Origin: Bradyrhizobium macuxiense
Lineage (GTDB): Bacteria; Pseudomonadota; Alphaproteobacteria; Rhizobiales; Xanthobacteraceae
Reading direction: 5' to 3'
Assembly: GCF_007993935.1 (NCBI RefSeq)
Contig: NZ_VITY01000007.1
Location: 310,001-374,000 of the forward strand
DNA length: 64,000 bases
The translations under genes and the position numbers were made by a program. Position 1 is the stretch's first letter. Every line of letters begins with the position of its first letter. Under the pieces are notes generated by a model that was not told the origin of the DNA, ran no database searches, and worked only from the letters and a program-made list of their open reading frames with translations. Below are positions 18,559-26,875 of the stretch, piece by piece.

Positions 18559-18993
18559 CTAGCTCTTCCTCAGCGCAAAATAGGCGCCGCAAAACGCCAT
18601 CGCGGCGCCGAGGCACAGGGCGGCGAGGCCGGCGAGCACGGCGGAGATGGTCGACACCGCGCTCGGTGCCGACGCGGCCTGACCGGCCCCTGCCAGCATC
18701 AGCACGCCGACGACAATCAGGAACTGCCGCATCCGCTGCGGGATCTGCCCGGCCACCGCGCTGTGCATCAGATTGGCGGTGAAGTAGCCGCCCGAAAACC
18801 CGACGCTCGCGATCAGCCACCAGGCGATCGCCGCACCGGCCGGCATGAACTCGTGGCTATCGGAGCGCCACAGGCCGCCGAGATCGAGCCCGTAGCGCGC
18901 GCCGAGCATATGCACGGCAAGCGCCAGCAGCACGCCTGATATCATCGCGCCGCCGAGGATGAGGTAACGCGGAAAATAGGTCGTCTCGGGCAT
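18559..18993 (-). CDS. Small membrane protein, four predicted helices
   Basis: A 144-residue protein with four hydrophobic segments (about 10-32, 53-75, 88-108 and 115-140) and a short polar loop containing GLWRSDSHEFMPAG. I do not recognise the family. Spacing of the helices resembles small uncharacterised alphaproteobacterial membrane proteins. It starts at ATG 18993, twenty bases from the divergent gene at 19014, so the two share a very short promoter region. Confidence 0.65.
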   Translation of the reverse strand: MPETTYFPRYLILGGAMISGVLLALAVHMLGARYGLDLGGLWRSDSHEFMPAGAAIAWWLIASVGFSGGYFTANLMHSAVAGQIPQRMRQFLIVVGVLMLAGAGQAASAPSAVSTISAVLAGLAALCLGAAMAFCGAYFALRKS

Positions 18994-19013
18994 GGCTCGC
19001 TTGTAGGATAGGC

Positions 19014-19703
19014 ATGACATCCGATGCAAGCGCGCGGATGTGTCCGAACAGGTGGAACGGCGGATTGCCAACAACGTTGCAGGAGCGGTCGGAGACAGGC
19101 GAGGGCGCAGCCGTGCGCTATGCCTACAAGGCCTCGTTGGTCGGCTCGGCGCACCAGTTCGAGCTGACCGAGGACGGCCTGTCGTGGCGGATCGCCGGCC
19201 GCTCGGGTGTGTGGAACTATCGCGACATCTCCGCCGTGAAGCTGTCCTATCGCCCGGTCTCGATGCAGCAGCAGCGGTTTCGCGCCGACATCGACAATGC
19301 CAAGGGCGGGCGGATCGCGATCCTCTCGACCACTTGGCAGACCGCGACGCTGGTCGCGCCGCAGGGGCATCTCTACCGCGACTTCGTCGTCGAGCTGCAT
19401 CGCCGGATGCAGGCGGCCGGCAGCACGGCGAGGCTGTCCGGAGGTCTCGGGCCGAAAACATATACCGCGGCGCTGGCAGTGCTGGCGTGGCTTGCGGTTG
19501 CCATGTTCGGATTGCTGGTGATGGCGCTCATGACATCCAACTGGATGGGCGCGCTGTTCCTGCTTGGCTTCGCCGCGCTGTTCACCTGGCAGGTCGGCGG
19601 CTTCGTCACCCGTAACCGGCCGCGGCGCTACAGCTTCGACCGATTGCCCGATACGCTGTTGCCCAAGCCGATGCCCAAGCCGGATCGCAATCAAGCGCAA
19701 TGA
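19014..19703 (+). CDS. Hypothetical protein with PH-like domain and two C-terminal helices
   Basis: A 229-residue protein, not recognised by name. Residues about 35-130 form an alternating beta-type pattern (SAHQFELTEDGLSWRIAGRSG, then WNYRDISAVKLSY, then DFVVELHRRM) like bacterial PH-domain proteins that begin with a short strand and end with a helix. Two hydrophobic segments follow at about 152-175 and 180-198, then a proline-rich tail. The true start may be a later codon such as GTG 19113, because the first 33 residues look non-conserved. It sits just upstream of the DUF218 gene on the same strand and may be co-transcribed with it. Confidence 0.6.
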   Translation: MTSDASARMCPNRWNGGLPTTLQERSETGEGAAVRYAYKASLVGSAHQFELTEDGLSWRIAGRSGVWNYRDISAVKLSYRPVSMQQQRFRADIDNAKGGRIAILSTTWQTATLVAPQGHLYRDFVVELHRRMQAAGSTARLSGGLGPKTYTAALAVLAWLAVAMFGLLVMALMTSNWMGALFLLGFAALFTWQVGGFVTRNRPRRYSFDRLPDTLLPKPMPKPDRNQAQ

Positions 19704-19775
19704 AACGTGACTTCGTGCGCGCCCTCGCGCGCGGCATCGTCGGCGCGTGGTGTCGCGAACGCAACGGGCAGGGGC

Positions 19776-20369
19776 ATGGACGATCGAAGTTTGCGGATGC
19801 CGTCCGGCGAGGAGATCGCCGCGATCAATGCCCGCCACCTGATCGAGACGCCGCTGAGGCCCGCCGATCTCCTGTTCGTGTTCGGCACCCGCGGCGATGT
19901 CGCCGAGCGCGTCGACATGGCGGTCCGGCTCTGGCGCGACGGCTTTGCGCGCTGGTCGATCGTGAGCGGCGGCATCACGCCGGGCGATGGCCGCTCGGAA
20001 TGCGAGATCATCAAGGCCGCGATGGTGGCGGGCGGCGTGCCGTCGGAGCGGATCCTCGAGGAGCATCGCGCGCAGAACACCGGCGAGAACGTGATCTTCT
20101 CGCTGCCGGTGATCGACGCGGCGTTGGGGCTCGCCAATATCAGCAGCGTGATCTGCCTCGGCAACAGCTGGACCGCGCGGCGTTATCCCATGACGCTGCA
20201 GCGGCACTGGCCGGAGGTCGAGAAGATGCTGGTGACGGTGGATAGCTTTGCCGTCCCGCGTGCGCTTTGGCACACCGTCCCCGAGTTTCGCCGCCGCGTC
20301 CTGACCGAGTGGGACAAGATCGAGCCGTACATGGCGAGGGGATTCATCGCGGAGTGGCCGGTTGCCTGA
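19776..20369 (+). CDS. DUF218/YdcF-like protein
   Basis: A 197-residue soluble protein with DUF218 features: the early LLFVFGTRGDVAERVD strand-turn, the central VSGGITPGDGRSECEIIKAAMVAGGVP block, ERILEEHRAQNTGENVIFS, and ICLGNSWTARRYPMTL with the conserved Arg. YdcF and relatives bind nucleotide-like ligands or act on envelope precursors; no biochemical role can be assigned here. ATG 19776 follows CAGGGGC and starts just ahead of the conserved region; an upstream frame opens at 19707 but reads as low-complexity. It lacks the N-terminal membrane segment seen in ElyC-type members, so it is probably cytoplasmic. Confidence 0.75.
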   Translation: MDDRSLRMPSGEEIAAINARHLIETPLRPADLLFVFGTRGDVAERVDMAVRLWRDGFARWSIVSGGITPGDGRSECEIIKAAMVAGGVPSERILEEHRAQNTGENVIFSLPVIDAALGLANISSVICLGNSWTARRYPMTLQRHWPEVEKMLVTVDSFAVPRALWHTVPEFRRRVLTEWDKIEPYMARGFIAEWPVA

Positions 20370-20467
20370 ACGGCAAGTCCGTATGCTCTCGCCGGCCGGA
20401 CTGTAAGCGGGCTGTAAGCAACACGCTGTAACATTGGCGTCTGATTTGCTTTTAGCTGGAGTGTCAG

Positions 20468-20824
20468 ATGACAATCCGGACCCCGTTTCTGGCCCTGTGC
20501 CTCGTGCTCGTGAGCGTCTCTCCGGTTCTTTCGAAGGGCAGCGTCGGCAACAAACACGATCCGCTGGATCATAACCACGTCGACAACCTGCCCCTCGATG
20601 TGCGGCAATATGTTGCCGGAATCTGCAAGGGCACGCCGGTCGCGCAGCACGACTTCGCGACCTACTCGCCGCAAGAGAAGCGCTGGCGGATCAACCTCGA
20701 ATATCTGCAGTGCGGCGTGATCGGGGAGTATCGCCGAGGCAACCAGTGCCTGGATGTGGACTTCGTCGCCGAGGGCGCGCATTTTCGTCTCGTCCGGAAG
20801 ACGTACGCGGCCTGCGGCTTCTGA
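20468..20824 (+). CDS. Small exported cysteine-containing protein, unknown
   Basis: A 118-residue protein with a clear signal peptide (MTIRTPFLALCLVLVSVSP, cleavage near VLS-KG). The mature part is about 95 residues with four cysteines (ICKG, QCGV, QCLD and ACGF), which could make two disulfides in the periplasm. The segment HDPLDHNHVDNLP is His/Asp-rich. I do not recognise the family. The gene follows DUF218 by 98 bp and converges on the MocR gene. Confidence 0.65.
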   Translation: MTIRTPFLALCLVLVSVSPVLSKGSVGNKHDPLDHNHVDNLPLDVRQYVAGICKGTPVAQHDFATYSPQEKRWRINLEYLQCGVIGEYRRGNQCLDVDFVAEGAHFRLVRKTYAACGF

Positions 20825-20864
20825 TGCCGTCACGTGGGCCGGCACTCGAAGTGAAAACGCGGCG

Positions 20865-22208
20865 TCACTCCGTCGAGTCGAAATCCTCTTCGGTCGCGCT
20901 CAGCATTCCCGCCAGTGTTCGCAGGCCGAGGTCGAGTTGCTCCATCGGCGGCGCGGCAAGCGCAAGCCGCACCGCATTGGGCGCATGCCCCGGCGTGGCG
21001 GCGAAGGTCGTCGACGGCGTCAGTGCTATGTCGCGGCGCGCCGCGGCCGCAACCAGGGTCTGCGAGCGCCAATGCGGCGGCAGGGTCAGCCAGAGATGAT
21101 AGGACTTCGGGTTGGTCTGGATCTCGAAATTGGCCAGATGCTTCGCCGCGATCTGCTGGCGGCGGCTGGCGTCGATCCGCTTCAGTCGTGACAGTTCGGC
21201 GGCGGTGCCGTCGGCCATCAGGCGCTGCCCCGCGGCGAAGGCGTAGCCCGACGCCGTCCAGCCGCCCGAGCGCACCGCGGCCATGATGCTTTCGCGCAGC
21301 CGCGGCGGCGAGACGATGAAGCCGAGCGCGAGCCCGGGCGCGACCTTCTTCGACAGGCTGTCGAGCACGATGCAGCTGTCGGGCGCGAGCGCGGCCAGCG
21401 GCACCTCGTCGTCGAGGAATCCGTAGACGCCGTCCTCGATGACGACGAGGCCGAGCTTCTCGATCACGCGCAACAGCTCGGCGCGGCGCTCGGCCGGCAT
21501 CGTGATGCTGAGCGGGTTCTGGATCGTCGGTTGGACGTAGATCGCCGAGAGATGCGCCTCGCGGTGCGCCTTCTGCACCGCGTCCGGGCGCACGCCGTGC
21601 TCGTCCATCGCGAGCGGCACCAGCGTGATGCCGAGCCGTGCGGCAATGCCCTTCACGAACGGGTAGGTCAGCGCCTCGACGCCGCAGCGGCCGCCGGGCG
21701 GCACCACGGCGGCGAGTGCCGCGGCGATGCATTGCCGGCCGTTGGCGGTGAACACGATCTGGTCGGGATTCGGCACCCAGTTCTTGCGCGCCAGGAATTC
21801 CGAGGAGATCGTGCGCGCCGCCCGCGTGCCGAAACTGGTCGCCGGCCGCAGCGCACCCTCGAGCACCTCGGGCCGCTCCAGCCCTTCGAGGCTCTTGGCG
21901 ATCATCGTCGCCTGGTGCGGCAGCAGCGGATAGTTGAATTCGAGGTCGATGCGGGCGCCGCGCGGCTCCGGCGGGGCAGCGTTGCCGCGGCGCGCCTCGC
22001 CCGACACGAAGGTGCCGCGGCCGACTTCGCCGACCACCAGCCCGCGCCGCAACAGCTCGGTGTAGACCCGGCTCGCGGTCGAGACGGCGATGTTGCGGTC
22101 ATAGGCGAAATGGCGTTGCGGCGGCAGGCGGTCGCCGGCCTTCAGCGCGCCGCTGGCGATCTCGGCGGCCACCGCATCCGCCAGCTTCAGATACTCAAAT
22201 CGCGACAT
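20865..22208 (-). CDS. MocR-family regulator (GntR HTH fused to PLP aminotransferase)
   Basis: A 447-residue fusion. The N-terminal GntR winged helix (about 1-75) has LPPQRHFAYDRNIAVSTASRVY. A fold-type I aminotransferase domain follows, with the PLP lysine in SLSKKVAPGLALGF. MocR regulators such as GabR and PdxR use PLP or PLP-amino-acid adducts as effector and bind direct repeats. The divergent neighbour is a DUF1127 gene, and the intergenic region carries three copies of a TTGC(A/T)CCGAG motif, so the likely target is this shared region. Which amino acid or vitamer it senses is unknown. Confidence 0.9.
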   Translation of the reverse strand: MSRFEYLKLADAVAAEIASGALKAGDRLPPQRHFAYDRNIAVSTASRVYTELLRRGLVVGEVGRGTFVSGEARRGNAAPPEPRGARIDLEFNYPLLPHQATMIAKSLEGLERPEVLEGALRPATSFGTRAARTISSEFLARKNWVPNPDQIVFTANGRQCIAAALAAVVPPGGRCGVEALTYPFVKGIAARLGITLVPLAMDEHGVRPDAVQKAHREAHLSAIYVQPTIQNPLSITMPAERRAELLRVIEKLGLVVIEDGVYGFLDDEVPLAALAPDSCIVLDSLSKKVAPGLALGFIVSPPRLRESIMAAVRSGGWTASGYAFAAGQRLMADGTAAELSRLKRIDASRRQQIAAKHLANFEIQTNPKSYHLWLTLPPHWRSQTLVAAAARRDIALTPSTTFAATPGHAPNAVRLALAAPPMEQLDLGLRTLAGMLSATEEDFDSTE

Positions 22209-22210
22209 TA

Positions 22211-22293
22211 TTGCACCGAGAGCAATGTTTTACTTGCTCCGAGGAATGTACCGGATCATTTAAGAGGGAACAAGCCCATGATTGCACCGAGGA
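22211..22293. promoter_or_regulatory. Repeated putative MocR operator
   Basis: TTGCACCGAGAG (22211-22222), TTGCTCCGAGGA (22234-22245) and TTGCACCGAGGA (22282-22293) lie in one orientation between mocR and the DUF1127 gene. The first two are 23 bp apart, about two helical turns. Direct repeats of this sort are what GabR/PdxR-type regulators bind. Confidence 0.5.
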
Positions 22294-22389
22294 GCGCGCA
22301 AGCAATCCGAGGTCACGACGGCGCAGGTGCTGAAACAGCATTTGCGTCAACGGCATAGCTTTGCCATTTGGGCACCGATGGAGATGACA

Positions 22390-22626
22390 ATGACGACGAT
22401 ATCCTCAGCCGCCGCAGCGCCCGTGCGGTCCAGTATGTTGGGCGGATTGCTCCGATTGCTCCGCGTGTGGGGCGATGCACTCGCGACCTATTGGGTGCGC
22501 CGCGAGGCGATCAAGACGCTGCGCCAGCTCGATGACCGGACGCTGCGCGACATCGGAATCTCGCGCTGCCACATCGAGACCGCCGTCACCGGCGATCTCG
22601 GCCTGGAGCTGGTGCGGATCCGCTAA
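22390..22626 (+). CDS. DUF1127 (YjiS-like) small protein
   Basis: A 78-residue protein ending in the DUF1127 signature: WVRREAIKTLRQLDDRTLRDIGISRCHIE. These short Arg-rich proteins are common in Rhizobiales, and some affect phosphate, stress or RNA-related phenotypes. ATG 22390 has GGAG six bases upstream and is preferred over ATGs at 22378 and 22384. It is divergent from the MocR regulator with repeated operator-like motifs between, which suggests MocR controls it. Confidence 0.75.
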   Translation: MTTISSAAAAPVRSSMLGGLLRLLRVWGDALATYWVRREAIKTLRQLDDRTLRDIGISRCHIETAVTGDLGLELVRIR

Positions 22627-22749
22627 GCTGCTGGGCGCAGGAGAAGCGCGAGCTGCTCGGTGGCACCATCGCGCCGTCGCACGCGCTTGGCATGACCGTC
22701 GTGGCCGAGGGCGCCGAGTTGCCGGCACACAGCCAAGACGTAATCGCCT

Positions 22750-22787
22750 CTAAAGCGCGATGAGATTTGGTTGAATCGTCATCGCGG
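22750..22787. repeat. Dispersed palindromic repeat
   Basis: GCGATGA (22757-22763) and TCATCGC (22779-22785) form an inverted repeat inside the string TAAAGCGCG...TTGAATCG. I recall similar elements as common between genes in Bradyrhizobium. It lies 3' of both the DUF1127 and IclR genes. Confidence 0.55.
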
Positions 22788-22789
22788 AT

Positions 22790-23587
22790 TCAAGCCTGAA
22801 AGAGTTCGTCCCTTGGGCCAGAGAGCGTATGCTTGCATCGGTCCGCAAAGGCCATGAGGTATTCGCCCATTTCCGCGCTCAATGCTTCGCTCGGCTCGAT
22901 GTCTTGCATGCTCATGTTGAGAGCGTAGACCGGCAGGCCGTCCAGGACGATCGGTGTGGCGACAGCGAGTACGCCGGGCTGCCAGGAGACCGCACAATAT
23001 CCGTAGCGCTTGACCGCGCGGATCGACTTCTGGACGTCGGCGTTCAGCGTCTTCGCAACGGCGGCGTTGCGTCGCTTGAATTGCCCTATCAGCCTGTCGC
23101 GGGCAGCGTCCGGAAGCGCCGCCAGATAGGCACGCCCGAGCGAGGTCAGTTCCATCGGCACCTGTTGGCCTGCCACGATGCTGCGCAATGTCGGTCGCGG
23201 ATTGTAGCGAATGGATTCCAGATAGACCATCATGGTGCGATCGCCGGATGCGAGACCGACATTCAGCCTGCGTCGCGTCGATTCAGCCCGCATCAACGGA
23301 CCGAGCACCTTGAGCACGGGTGATCCCATGCGGAAACCATGACCAAGGCTGAGAACGGCAGCGGCAAGCCGATAGTTTCGCTCGATCGGGACTTCGTCGA
23401 GCATGCCGAATTTAACCAGTGTCTTGGTCAGCCGACTCACCGTGGAGCGGGGGAGGCGGGTTCGTTCGGCGATTTCGCCATTGCCGAGCGTATCGACGCC
23501 GGGTCGGAACGCCCGCAAAATCTCGATGCCACGCTCCAGCGATCGGTTTCCGTTCGCGCCGCCGGCATATTGACGAGCCGAAGCCAT
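22790..23587 (-). CDS. IclR-family transcriptional regulator
   Basis: A 265-residue regulator with an N-terminal winged helix (RSLERGIEILRAF, then ERTRLPRSTVSRLTKTL) and a C-terminal IclR effector domain (TSLGRAYLAALP, then YGYCAVSWQPGVLAVATPI). ATG 23587 has GGAGGA six bases upstream and is favoured over the in-frame 23611. Nineteen bases upstream of the start is a perfect palindrome (23606-23620) suitable as an autoregulatory operator. It is divergent from the hydratase, CoA-ligase and transporter genes and most likely controls them in response to the transported acid or its metabolite. Confidence 0.9.
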   Translation of the reverse strand: MASARQYAGGANGNRSLERGIEILRAFRPGVDTLGNGEIAERTRLPRSTVSRLTKTLVKFGMLDEVPIERNYRLAAAVLSLGHGFRMGSPVLKVLGPLMRAESTRRRLNVGLASGDRTMMVYLESIRYNPRPTLRSIVAGQQVPMELTSLGRAYLAALPDAARDRLIGQFKRRNAAVAKTLNADVQKSIRAVKRYGYCAVSWQPGVLAVATPIVLDGLPVYALNMSMQDIEPSEALSAEMGEYLMAFADRCKHTLSGPRDELFQA

Positions 23588-23605
23588 ACTGTCCTCCTCG
23601 CCTGA

Positions 23606-23620
23606 TTCCACTTAGTGGAA
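23606..23620. promoter_or_regulatory. Palindromic IclR-type operator candidate
   Basis: TTCCACT-T-AGTGGAA is a perfect 15-bp palindrome, extended imperfectly to TGATT...AATCA, directly upstream of the iclR-type gene. IclR proteins bind palindromes of this size and composition. The rest of the 23588-23910 divergent region shows no gene. Confidence 0.55.
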
Positions 23621-23910
23621 ATCAGGGATGGCCCTTTCTATGACAGTTCAGTATTCAGGCAAGCAATAAAACAAGCGCGAAGCACCTCGGGAGTACGAAA
23701 CGCAATGTCCGACATTCCTGTCGTGTAACTTCCGGCTACTCCGGTTCGTCGATGTCGACAGGATAGAGCCGGCTTGAAATCGATACATCGTTGGTTTCCC
23801 GGCGCAGGAGCGCCGGGATGTACGGGCCGGCATCAGCCGGCGCCTTCGGAGTGATGCCTCCTCCGCCATGAAGATCCGCACGCAGCACCAAACCAGTCCA
23901 AGGCTTGCAC

Positions 23911-24702
23911 ATGACCTTTAAACTCATCGAGTTCTCAGTCGACGCAGGTGTCGCCAACATCGCCTTCAACAGGCCCGACCGCCGCAATGCCATGAGCGAT
24001 GACATGCGCTCGGAATTCGTGGATGCGCTCCAGACGGTCACGAGCGACAACGCGATCCGGGCACTGGTGCTAACCGGACGTGGCAGCGCATTTTGCGCAG
24101 GCGGCGATATCAGCGGCATGAAGCGGCGCCTGGAAGCTCCGCACGGCGAGGTCGCGTTCAATGGTTGGAGCCGCCAGCAGGGCGTCCATCGTATCCAGTC
24201 CATGCTGCTCAACCTGCCCAAGCCGACCATCGCCGCTGTGAACGGCGCGGCTGCCGGTCTCGGCGCCGACACCGCGCTCGCATGCGACTTCCTGATCGGA
24301 TCGGAGTATTCGAAGTTCACCTGGTCCTACATCAAGCGTGGGCTGATCCCCGACGGCGGCGGCTCCTATTTTCTGCCGCGCCGGGTCGGACTGCCCAGAG
24401 CCAAGGAGCTTATTTTCACCGGGCGGGTGGTCGAAGCAGACGAGGCCCTCGCGCTCGGCATTCTCGATCGAAAGGTGGCTTCCGGCGAGCTTCTCAGCGC
24501 CGCGAAGGCCTGGGCGGTCGAACTCGCGAAGGGATCGCCGACGGCGCTGGCGCTGAGCAAGAAAATTCTCAACCAGTCTTTCGAGCGTTCGGCGCACGAG
24601 ATTTTCGATCTCGGCAGCCAGGCGCAGGCCATCTGCTACACCAGCGCCGAGCATCGCGAAGCGGTGATGGCTTTCCTCGCAAAATCATCCGCGAAGGAGT
24701 GA
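23911..24702 (+). CDS. Enoyl-CoA hydratase/isomerase (crotonase family)
   Basis: A 263-residue crotonase-fold enzyme. It has ALVLTGRGSAFCAGGDISGM for the CoA and first oxyanion-hole region and PTIAAVNGAAAGLGADTALACDFLIGSE for the second, with Asp rather than Glu at part of the hydratase acid/base region (FTWSYIKRGLIPDGGGSYFLPRRVG), so isomerase or hydratase activity on an unusual acyl-CoA is possible. It acts in the cytoplasm. The ATG at 23911 is used rather than the TTG two codons earlier. The CoA-ligase gene begins 4 bp after its stop, so the two are coupled; the substrate is probably the CoA thioester made by that ligase. Confidence 0.88.
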   Translation: MTFKLIEFSVDAGVANIAFNRPDRRNAMSDDMRSEFVDALQTVTSDNAIRALVLTGRGSAFCAGGDISGMKRRLEAPHGEVAFNGWSRQQGVHRIQSMLLNLPKPTIAAVNGAAAGLGADTALACDFLIGSEYSKFTWSYIKRGLIPDGGGSYFLPRRVGLPRAKELIFTGRVVEADEALALGILDRKVASGELLSAAKAWAVELAKGSPTALALSKKILNQSFERSAHEIFDLGSQAQAICYTSAEHREAVMAFLAKSSAKE

Positions 24703-24706
24703 TGCC

Positions 24707-26803
24707 ATGAACGCCATCGCACGCCTCATCAGGCCGCGCAGCATTGCCGTTATCGGCGCCTCGGCCGATCCGGGCAAGACCTCGGGGCGGCCGGTGTCGT
24801 TCCTGCAAAAACACGGCTTTTCGGGCGAGATCTACCCTGTTAACCCGAAGGTGGACCGCATCGGTGAACTCACCTGTTATCGCGATGTCGAGGCACTCCC
24901 TGCTGTGCCCGACGTCGGGATCGTCCTCCTGGGCGCCGAGCACGCGCATCTGGCCGTGCGGGAGCTCGCCAAAAGAGGCGCCGCCGCAGCAATCGTCCTT
25001 GCCAGCGGCTATGCCGAGACTGGCGAGGAGGGGGCTCTGCGTCAGAAAGAGCTCTTGCAAGCCGCCGGCCGGATGCGGGTTCTTGGCCCGAACACGATCG
25101 GACTCGTCAACCTGACCGACAGCATCGTGCTGTCGGCTTCGGGCGCCCTGGCAATGGACCATTTCCCTGCGGGCTCGATCGGGCTCGTCTCGCAGAGCGG
25201 CGGAATCCTTGGCGCGCTGCTTTCTCGCGCGGCTGCGCGCGGAATTGGATTGTCGAAGCTGGTGTCCACCAGCAATGAAGCGGATCTCGAGCTTTCGGAG
25301 TTCATAGAGTTTCTTGCCGCAGACGAAGCAACCAGGGTGATCGCCTTGTATGTCGAGGCGATCCGGCATCCTTCCCATTTCCGCGAGGCTGTGCAAAAGG
25401 CGCGCGCGGCAGGCAAGCCGGTGGTGGCTTTCAAGATCGGCCGTTCCGAGGCCGGCGCTAAGGCGGCGGTGTCGCACACCGGCGCGCTGGCTGGCTCGGA
25501 TCGCATGTACGATTCGCTGTTCAGGCAACTCGGCGTAATCCGGGCGAAGACATTCGAGGAGTTGCTCGATATTCCGGCCGCTCTAGCCGCGGGGCGGAAG
25601 CTCAGCGGAAAGCGCGTGGCGATCCTCACCTCCACGGGCGGAGCCGGAACAATCGTCTCCGACAGTCTCGGTGTCGCCGGCTTCGAGACGCCTGCGCCCG
25701 ATACGGCGACCGCCGCTCGGCTCGCCTCGCTGCAATCAGGATCCCATGCCAATCTCGACCGCAATCCGGTCGATTTGACCTTGGCCGGCTTGCATCCGGA
25801 TATCCTGCGGGGTGCGATCAGCGCCTTGCTCGCCAGTCCTTCATATGATGCCCTCGTGGTTATCGCAGGGTCGTCCGCTGTGGGATCGCCGGCGCTGCTG
25901 GCGGATGCCGTCCACGACTGCTTGCCGGAGTCCGACAAGCCGGTCATTGCCTATGTCAGCCCGCACGCGCCGAATGTCGGCGCGGCTCTCACAGCACGCG
26001 GCGTGCCGGCCTATACGTCAGCCGAAAGCTGCGCCTCGGCATTTTCCGGATTGCTGCTGGCGGCCCGGTCCGCGCCGGCTGAACTTGCGTCATCGCCCGA
26101 ACGCCAGGTCCACATCAGCGATCTTTCCCAGGGCTCACTCGACGAGGCCGAGGCCAAGGCGCTGTTCGCACGCTTCGGCATCCCCGCGGTAAATGAGCGG
26201 ATCGTCGAGACATCGAACGAGGCGCAATCTGCGGCGCGCGAACTCGGTGGAAAGGTGGTACTGAAAATTCTCTCCAGCGAAATCACGCACAAGAGCGACG
26301 TCGGTGGTGTCGCCGTCAATCTGACACCCGATACGATCGGTTCCCGTCTGAACGCAATGGCAGACGACGTGAAAGCGGCAACAGGCCAGCGGCCGCGCCG
26401 CTTCCTGGTACAGGAAATGGTTGCGGGAGGCGCCGAACTGATCCTCGGTATGCATCGTGATGCGTTGGGCACGGCAATTCTGCTCGGCATGGGCGGTGTC
26501 ACGGCAGAACTCATCAAGGACACCACCATGCGGCTTTTGCCGCCGCAGGGCGGATTGAGCGGGGGCGAGGCGCTCTCGATGGTGCATGACCTCATCACTT
26601 GGCCGCTGCTCGACGGATTTCGGGGCCGTCCAAAGGCGGATATCGACGCACTTGTATCGACTATCGTGGCTTTTTCGCTGATGGCGGCGCAACTCGGCGC
26701 GCGCCTGATCGAGGCCGAAGTCAACCCCGTGTTCGTCTTGGCGGCGGGCCAAGGCGTGCGAGCCGCGGATGGCGTCGTGGTGCTTGGACCCGTTGGCGGC
26801 TGA
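24707..26803 (+). CDS. NDP-forming acyl-CoA synthetase (ADP-forming type, fused subunits)
   Basis: A 698-residue fusion of the alpha and beta parts of NDP-forming acyl-CoA synthetases. CoA-binding Rossmann domain (1-130, with IAVIGASADPGKTSG), succinyl-CoA-ligase-like domains carrying the phospho-His in VSHTGALAG (His257), then an ATP-grasp domain with ITHKSDVGGVAVNL (His528 as the second phosphohistidine). The enzyme converts an acid, CoA and ATP to acyl-CoA, ADP and phosphate, reversibly. Position between hydratase and transporter suggests it activates the imported acid; which acid is unknown. Aromatic or phenylpropenoid acids and short organic acids are both reasonable. Confidence 0.88.
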   Translation: MNAIARLIRPRSIAVIGASADPGKTSGRPVSFLQKHGFSGEIYPVNPKVDRIGELTCYRDVEALPAVPDVGIVLLGAEHAHLAVRELAKRGAAAAIVLASGYAETGEEGALRQKELLQAAGRMRVLGPNTIGLVNLTDSIVLSASGALAMDHFPAGSIGLVSQSGGILGALLSRAAARGIGLSKLVSTSNEADLELSEFIEFLAADEATRVIALYVEAIRHPSHFREAVQKARAAGKPVVAFKIGRSEAGAKAAVSHTGALAGSDRMYDSLFRQLGVIRAKTFEELLDIPAALAAGRKLSGKRVAILTSTGGAGTIVSDSLGVAGFETPAPDTATAARLASLQSGSHANLDRNPVDLTLAGLHPDILRGAISALLASPSYDALVVIAGSSAVGSPALLADAVHDCLPESDKPVIAYVSPHAPNVGAALTARGVPAYTSAESCASAFSGLLLAARSAPAELASSPERQVHISDLSQGSLDEAEAKALFARFGIPAVNERIVETSNEAQSAARELGGKVVLKILSSEITHKSDVGGVAVNLTPDTIGSRLNAMADDVKAATGQRPRRFLVQEMVAGGAELILGMHRDALGTAILLGMGGVTAELIKDTTMRLLPPQGGLSGGEALSMVHDLITWPLLDGFRGRPKADIDALVSTIVAFSLMAAQLGARLIEAEVNPVFVLAAGQGVRAADGVVVLGPVGG

Positions 26804-26875
26804 GCAAGTCCGCTGCGCGATGAAAAGCACCGGCAATTGCGTCGGTGACCTAAAAATCAAAAATGGAGGATACGC

